Assembly: GCA_014607495.2 (NCBI GenBank)
Contig: CP053152.1
Coordinates: 2,046,001-2,110,000, forward strand
Direction: 5' to 3'
Length of the DNA stretch: 64,000 nucleotides
DNA from: Carposina sasakii
Lineage: Eukaryota > Arthropoda > Insecta > Lepidoptera > Carposinidae
The translations under genes were made by a program, and so were the position numbers. The notes under the pieces are model-generated. The model was not told where the DNA came from. It worked only from the letters and a program-made list of their open reading frames with translations, and searched no databases. Shown here piece by piece: positions 36,701 through 45,700 of this stretch. The first letter of the stretch is position 1. Each line of letters starts with the position of its first letter.

Positions 36701-39700
36701 TAGTTAATAAGGCGGTACGAAGTTTGCTGGATAGCTAGTTATTGATATAAGGTAGTATATATATGCTGATTTTTCGAAACATCAGATAGCTTATCTGAAG
36801 AATAAAGTTGATGCTGTCTCTATCATAATCAAGGTTTAGAGAAAGACAGCTTCAACTTTATTCTTCTAATAGGCTAACAATCTTACGGCTGGAAAAATTG
36901 GCTCTTAGTAGTAAAAATTTGAGCAATGTGCTAAAAATGGGAGTTTAGACCATGCTACTTATTGCTGCTTCAATAGGCAAGTAAATGAAGCTTGAATATT
37001 AAACTAACATGACCAATAAATAATACAGACGGACTCAACCTGGGCGGACGGGCCGTGCCGGCAATGCCGCTGTGAGCCTGCCGCCGCCACCACCGCGGCG
37101 CGTGCGCAGTGCGGCGTCACAGAGTGTGCGGCGGTGCGCTCCACCGCGGAACTCGTGCTCACCGCGCTACCTGTGCCGTTTGCGTGCTGCCCGCAGGCGG
37201 TGCCTATAGCTTGCAGAGATGGCGACAATGTCTATAAGGTAGAGTATAAGTAGCGAGAATAAGCGGTGATAGCCCAGTGGTTAAGACGTGCACCTTCCAA
37301 GCGGGAGGCGTTAGTTCGATCACAGTCACGGGCACCGGTGTATTTATTTCATGTACAGATTTCAATGTTGTAATATTGTCACTTAGCTCGTGCCTCGGAA
37401 AGCACGTAAAACCGTTGGTCCTGCGCCTGAACTCTCTCCGGTCGTGTCGGCTTTCCGTCCCATCGGACTATGAGAGTGAGGGAATAGAGAGGGCATCTGT
37501 GTTTGCGCACACACTTGTGCACTATAATATCTCCTGCGTACATGGCTAATCTCCGTAGAGATTGGTCGCCTTGGCCTATTTACGGTGGCAGATCATTATA
37601 ATAAGTAGCTACATATGGCCTCATACAAAATCTAACCTAAATAATGTCTCCGCGTCAACATATAGCACGCATAGGTGTTATATACACCCATGATGAGCGG
37701 TGGTAGCTCAAAGTTAGTGATGGGTTTGATCCCAGCCACGGGCCTGTAAGAGTGCCTTTTCACCAGAGATGGGCTATGCTGCGAAGATGAGAAATCTACG
37801 CTACGAAAATATGTGACCGTTTCTACCAATACTAAGCTGTGTAGCTGTGCGAGGAAGATGCGCCGTCGCATAGTAGGTACTCCGCTCTGCACATAGCTAC
37901 ACCACTCGCGACGGCCCATAGCAGGCTCCCATAGCACGCATCTTTCCATATAAAAACATCTTAGTTGATACTGTTTCCGCCAATGCTAAACTATGTGCAC
38001 CAATGAATATGATTAATAGATATCAAACGCATCCATAGCAACGTAGCATAATACATCTCTAGTGGAAAAGCACCTGAATTACACTGAATGTATTTCATTT
38101 CGTCGTCATCATCAGCCTATTGCAGTCCACTGCTGGGCGTAGGCCTCCCCCAGTGTACGCCACATGGCTCGATCTCCCGTTTGTGCCATCCAGTCACTAC
38201 CAGCCGTCCTCTTTAAGTCATCTGTCCGGAGAGCGCCCAACGCTACGCTTGCCGAGCAACGGCGGATCCAGGGGGGGGGTCATGGGGGTCATGACCCCCC
38301 CCTGAGCTGGTTCCAGGACTTAGGTGGACGACTAATTGAACATAATGATTTTATTTATATATTCTGTCACCATACAGATTTTATGTAACTACATACCTTT
38401 AATATTTAATTAATTTAATATATGTAGTATAATAACTTTGTATGATGGCAAACGTTTGGGAACGAGCATATCGAAAATTTGAATTTTACCGCGCCACACT
38501 TGCGTCGGCTACGTAACGTCTAGCACAGGGCTGCCAGATCGTATAATTGAATACAAAATATGTATAATCAGACAGTGTATTGTATCCTTGATCATTTCGT
38601 ATAATACGATACAAACGCATACGCCATGAAATGGAACGTGAGTTCGTCTCTTGCTTTTCTCGAAGTTGTTCGCTCACTCTAGTAGGATAAACTTAGATGT
38701 GACGCCCGCAGAAGGCTGCCATCCATAAAACCCGGAAACTTTTTATGTCAGGGGTAATCTGATTAACTTGATAGCAAGATATGTTTTGCAATTACGCCAT
38801 TTTATAGTAAAAAAATTTGTTGGACCAAATGTAGAGAGAACCACAATCGAATGCAAAATCCTAGAACGCGATATCGAAGTTTCTTACAATGTTTGGAATA
38901 TATACATGGGCCAAACAACGACTAGTGGCCCGGTGGGGCCGGAAGCGCTGCCCTTTTCACTACCCCCACATTCCGCGCATCCTGCTCTATGTATTAGGGA
39001 CGTGGCTGCGCCGCATCAGCTGTACCTACCTCACAATAATACGGGGCCTCTGGCCTAACACAAAATTCTTGTGTGAGAATAATAAAATATAATAGTAAAA
39101 ATGCTATTTTGTACAAAGAAATAATCGAAGCTTTAATAGTAGAAAATGGCTAATAATTTGTAGTTCGCTTCACCTGCATCAGCATTACCATGATGCATTA
39201 GCGATCGTCACAAATTCTCGATAGAGCTTGCATTTTCGAGAAATAAATAGCAACAGTGTACAAAAAAAAGCCTAAAAATATTGCACTCGCTACGCTCGCG
39301 CTATAATATTTTCTTTGTACATTTTTTACACATTCAGTGTCAGCGACTACTTATCACACTAATAGCAAAAGTGTGCAAAAAAAACCCTAAAAATATTGCG
39401 CTCGCTACGCTCGCGCTATATTTTCTTTGTATATTTTTTACACATTCAGTGCCGGCGACTACTTATTGCACTAAACTATTACACTGTTTTAAAGGCGAAA
39501 ATTTTTGAGTGTGTATGTTTCTTACTTCTTCGCGTCTACAAACGGATGGAGCGATTTTAATAAAATTTTGTATAGAGTTAGCTGACACCCTGGATTAACA
39601 CATAGGCTGTTTTTTCTGCAGTTAAGTTTTTCAAGTGTACAATATAGAATAAATATTTTTGAGTACAGTACTTACGTACATTAATAAAATACCTACTTTT

Positions 39701-42700
39701 TACTTGTATCTATTGTTATCAAAATTAAATTATAAGTTCTTGACTTGACCACGATCATGTGACCCCCTCCTGGCGCCAAAGCTGGATCCGCCCTTGTTGC
39801 CGAGGTGCGGTCTCCATTCGAGAACCAGTTTACTAACCCGCGGGCAAAAACCCCCATGGGCAATAAGGAGTGCGTTTCACCAAATACGAGTAGTTCCTTT
39901 AAATGATGGCGCTAGTTACTATATATTATCTTCCCCGTATTTCAATATTTATGGGGTCGGTGCAATATGGTCTCTTTCGTATATGAATTAATATCGCAAT
40001 GGATTTGGCGTATGTTTTACAGCCGCTGCCTGACTGACGCCAACCCTCCTCAGTTATAGCAAATCTAGTGATACAGGCAGGCAACATAACCTATTCAAAA
40101 CTTAAGAATAAATCTTGTAATCTTGGAAACTTAACAATAAATACAAATAGGAAATTAATTTATGTACATATTACTATACAGGTTGGCGAGAAATGGAACT
40201 CCAGTACTGATGCGTGCGAATCATACTCGTGTGTGAGAGAGGGAGACAACAAGCTCACTAAGGTCACCAGCAGACAGACTTGCGACAAGAAATGTCAACT
40301 GGTAACTTATATTTTAGATAACATTTTTAAATAGAAAAGTTTTGTGGTTAGTGGTGCCATATATTTAGACTGCTTTTACACTTCCATGTTTTACATTGGA
40401 CAAATGGGCCGCCATTAATTAGGTACACATACATTCATAATGCTCCGGTGTAAAGTCTCTAGCACACCGGATGCGTATGCGTAGACGTAAGCATAGACGT
40501 CAAGCGGTGACAGTTCCATATATTACAACTCAGAGGTACGTGTACGTCTACGCTTACGTGTACGCATACGCATCCGGTGTGCTCGAGGCTTAAAACACAG
40601 ACAAGAAATTAGTACTATGACACTTTATTATCGTAAAATTAGTTATAATATGCCTTTTGTTGTATTCTTACACGTGTTTTACCATCCCACCAGGGCTGGA
40701 AGTATTTCGAGTCGTCTGACAGCGGCGCCACTTGTTGCGGCGCGTGTAAACCCGTGTCGTGTGTAGTGGACGGTCGACTGCGAGCCCCGGGCGAGGCGTG
40801 GACGTCGCGCGACCGCTGCGTCAACTACACGTGTGTGGACGTGGACGGCACGGTGAGTTGTGGACGATTAGCCAGTCGTATACCACCACTACACAAACTC
40901 ATAGGCGAAGGCTGTGAACGTTCAGAAGATGGTCTACCGACCACTAGTTTTGACACCTTAACACCACTACACAAAATCACAAGTCATCGAGGACTTACAC
41001 GACGTGACTAAAGACAAATTTTGACACTAATCTGTGCGCCATCCTGTGAGGTCTCCAGTGACATCTATGACGTCTAACGTGTTAAGCCTATAGAATATTG
41101 TAGTTTCTGAAAGCTTATTTTAAGTTCAATTAAGTAAAAGACAGTAATGCCATCTTTTGTGACAGTCCGGAAAACCCGAAAAGTTGTGGACGTCTACGCG
41201 CACAATTATTGTTTTCTGGACTTCTTAAGGAACACTGAAAGCATAGCTTAAAAACACAAACATTGTACAATGATCTCAAAAACATTACAAGATTTAAAGT
41301 CACGTGTTTAAAAACATACCGTGTTATTACAAAATAATTTAAACATTTTTAAAGCTTAATATGCTCTAAATTTGGCAGATATGCGATATATTTTGCTGTC
41401 AAATGTCATATTTAAATCAAGTCTAACTTTAGGCGCTCTTTTGTAATAACACCGATAATGTATCAAAAATGCAAAATCCTAAAATAAAAACGCACAATGA
41501 TAACTCTTTTTAGCTTCAACTACAAATGTCGAATGAAACCTGCATCCTCCCCTCCGAAGAGACGCGAGCTCAGTTCGTGTTGAACGAGGTGAAGACACCG
41601 GGACAGTGCTGCAAAACTTATGTGCCTGTCGCTTGTAAAGTCGGCGACAAAGTTTATAAGGTTCGTTTTATGATATTTAGGACCTTGATCTTTATTAATT
41701 GTTTACATGATGATGATGTCCTACACGAGGTGTCCGTTGACGGCGACACCTAGTCAGTTTCTGGTGTGTGCACGGATATGGCTCGCGAAACTGAACTTAG
41801 TTTTGAAAGTACCTATGTTGCATTGTAACTGCCCGCTTACATAGTAGGTGTAATTATAAGTAATTTAGGCGCGAGTTTTTCGGGCATAGCGCCTGGCGTC
41901 GAGTTCCTAGAGACGGGCCTCTTCGAACCTTTTAGTGCCTGTTTCGATTGCCCTACGGCCAGCCTTCCAGAGAGCCAGTGTGATTTCCGTCCTAACCGAG
42001 GCACGGTTGACGCAATATTTGTTAACATGAGATAAGCCAATTAAGTTAAATGATCAACGTTATTTATAATGTAATAATGTAATTTATTGAAACAAAAAGT
42101 TTAGTTGTTGCTCTGTAAAGAGAAATTTATTTTATGAATTTTACACAAGTTATTTTTATCAAAGATTTATACACTTACTCGTATGTACTAAGTAATTTAT
42201 TAATCACTAACCTGTAAAGAGAAACAACATTAAAAGCTATTGCTTCAATAATTATGAAATTGTTTCCTTTAAAAACGTTAATGTTTTACTGTAAAAAAGG
42301 CCAGTCACCATTTTGCATTTCTGGCAAAGACATAGGTCATGCAAACTGCCAACTTAGATGATATAATATTTTGATGTAAAACGTCTACGCGAGTAATTCA
42401 AATTAAATGAAGAGTACAATAGCTTCATTTATAATAATATAAGCAAATTGATGTCACTTTACCACATAGTAAAATAATAATAAAAAACGGATAAAAAAAA
42501 CAAAGGACATTTTATCAAACGTCCGAGACCCCTATAGGAACTTGTATTTAATGAATGTAATCAGGAAGGCGATTCGTGGCCAACCGACGACCCCTGCAAG
42601 AACATGACGTGCGCCCGCGACGCCGCACGTCAACTGTCACACTCCTCACGTGTGCAGGAGTGCATGCGTGCGTGCGCGCGCGGCTGGCGGTATGCGCCTG

Positions 42701-45700
42701 CGCCGACGCGCGGTCCGTGCTGCGGCAAGTGCGAGCAGGAGATGTGCGTGGTGGGGGATGAGCTGAAGGAGCCGGGTGAGCGCTTACATGCTATTGAATA
42801 GTTCAACAACTTCTTTATGTGCTCATGCAGGCAGGCAATATTTAGGTATTGCTGTGAAAACCCGGCTTAAACCCCTGCGATACCTTATCTACAGTGTACA
42901 TTATCGTTATATCATCTGGTTACAGGTAGCACCTGGTGGTCGGCGGACAACTGCACGGAGTACTCGTGCGCACGCGCCGGCGAGTCGCTGCTAGTGAGCC
43001 GAGCCGAGCGAGCGTGCCCCGACGTGTCCGCGTGTCCGCCGCAGTACCTGCGACAACACGCCTGCTGCCCCGAGTGTCGCCCGCCGCCCGCGCCGCTGTC
43101 CGGTACGCACACAGACACACGCCTGCTGTATATAGGTAAACACACGGCTCTGTTCCCAAACTGGAGTAGCCACAACTGCAGGATCATGAGGAGATCCCAC
43201 GCGTTTAGCGTAGCGGGGTTACATGTAAATTGACGGCCGATTGGTGTAGTAGGTAGTGGCCCTGCCTGCGGCGCCATAGGTCCTGGGTTCGAATCCCGAT
43301 AGGTGCAAACATTGATATGATGAATATCGATGTTTGCTTCCGAGTCATGGATGTTTCTATACTTATCTATGTATTTATATACCGTTGCTTAGTACCCACG
43401 ACACAAGACCTTAGGGATCTTTATGTGGGACTAGGTTAATGTGTTGTGTAGTGTGTGAATATTTATTTATTTATTTATTAATATTATGCAGAGGTAGGGA
43501 CAAACTGAGCCCACGTACGCAATGTATACTACGCATTATGACATCTAGACTACGAATTTTATATGAAAACTAGCTGACCCGGCAAACGTTGTTTTGCCAT
43601 GTAGAGGGGTGAAAATTCATGGTTGTATGTATTTTTGTATGCTGTATCATAAAAAAATAAAAACAAAAAAATTTGTAAAAAAAAAATAGGGTGGACCACC
43701 CTTAACATTTAGGGGGATGAAAAATAGATGTTGTCCGATTCTCCACCCTAACCGATATGCATGCTAAGATTTACGAAAATCGGTCGAGACGTTTCGGAGG
43801 AGTTTAACTTCTAACACCGTGACACGAGAATTTTATATATTAGAAGATAGATATATGACGTAGAAACACACTTGTCGTACGCAACGTTGCGTATGATAAG
43901 TGTGTTTCCAAGCATAAATATCGTAGTCTAGATGTCATAGTGCGTGGCATACGTTGTGTACGTGTGCTCAGTTTGTCTCTACCTTTAATGGTCGGTGACA
44001 ACATGGCTAGCTTATCGTCTAAGACAGGGATGGCGAACCAATGGCACGCTCTCACCCCTGGCACGCAACAAAATAGTTCAGGCACGCCGAATGATACAGA
44101 TGAGAATTGAATTACATTAAAAAAATTGCATCGAAACCGTTTGTCAGATGACTCTAGTTCAGCAGCTTGTATTCTGCTGAAAGTAAGAGCCTGACATAAA
44201 ATACTTAGCATCTAATTTCAAACAGCAAAAATTACACAATTTTTTATACTTGTTAAAATTCCGAGAGTAGCAAACTTCCATATTCTACCGATAAAACAAG
44301 TTTCAAGCAGTGACTTTTGCCCACACTTTTTTAATTGTAAATATGTACAGTATACTTAATATCTGGATGGTTTGTATATAATGTTTGATTTTTATTAATA
44401 TAATGAATAAATTATTTGATACCGATTTCAATCTTATAGACTATTAATAACTAGTAGCTTCAGAAAATTCGATTGGCATGTATATCTTGAACAGTAATAT
44501 AGCTTACATTACCCCGCCCCTAAGAGATTGATTGAGCTTCGATTAGCTCTCACCGCATGCACGGAAAATGCGGTATTTTACGTATTTCAACGAAATTGTT
44601 GCATTGTAAAAATAATGTATGATATGACAATTGTTGAGGCAAGGGCGGCAAAAACTATTCGAAATATACCTTAAAGTTTTATGTATATTTCCAGAAGTTT
44701 GCGACCCAGCCACAAAAATTGGTAAGTTATTTTCTATTTCATTGTATCAGGCGTCGCTATTCGGAAGTTCAAATCTCTATTGAGGGGTCGCCCACCCCAC
44801 CGAGGTCACGAACACAAGACACTACAGTCGCACCGAGAATGAAAAATGTTTTTATTTTATATTTTGATTGAGGGTAGGTAAACAAATTATTTGCAATACA
44901 TTGGTTTTAGTTGTTAGTTAGTTGGTTCGGTAGTTAGAACTAACATGGAAAACTAATCCTGATGATGCCACGGGTGTTGGCGACACATATGTCGATTACA
45001 ATTTTAATTGGTTTTCGGATTAGCAGCTATGTATTTATGGTTGCATGCTAGGTGCTTGGATCTGGCTTCTCGTTACGACTGTAGTGTCTTGTGTTCGTGA
45101 TCATGAGTCGGCAGATCCGAGGGTCAGCGGAGGGTGTAGGGCCCGGTGGTGGGCGACCCCTCAATAGAGAAGTTATTTTCTCTTTATGTTCATATTATAT
45201 GATAACTGTATTTGAAAGCTACAAAACTAATTACCTACACCAAATAGGTGATCCTGTGATTTGGTTCCAGAAAGAAAAGCTGCGGCTTACTAAACTTGTA
45301 AAATATAAACGAATATTTTTAGGTCGATTTAATCACTTTCATCCAACATTATAATAATAATGTCACCTTGAAATTTAGTAATACTCCTGTTTCCGCGCGT
45401 AATAACCTTTATGTGGTGTACAGGTACCTGCGAGCCCACTGCCATCCCAGCGCTGGACACAGTGGGCATGGTGCGTGTACACACGGACGCGCACGGACTG
45501 TGTGTCAACCAGCAGACCATCGCCGGACTCACGGAGTGTCGCGGAACTTGTAGCTCCGGCACTGTTTATAATAACCGTAAGATTATCATTTATTGATAGG
45601 TTTAGTTTAAGTAAATCCTTGTTACAAATTGCGAAATACAGCCCCCCTAGCATGACCACGCATCGTGGATATCGTATCGTCTCTATACAAAATTTATCGT

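Noticed and set aside
42912..43277. 121-residue minus-strand ORF and its neighbours
   Set aside because: It is the shadow of the GC-rich VWC exon 42926-43102 on the opposite strand.
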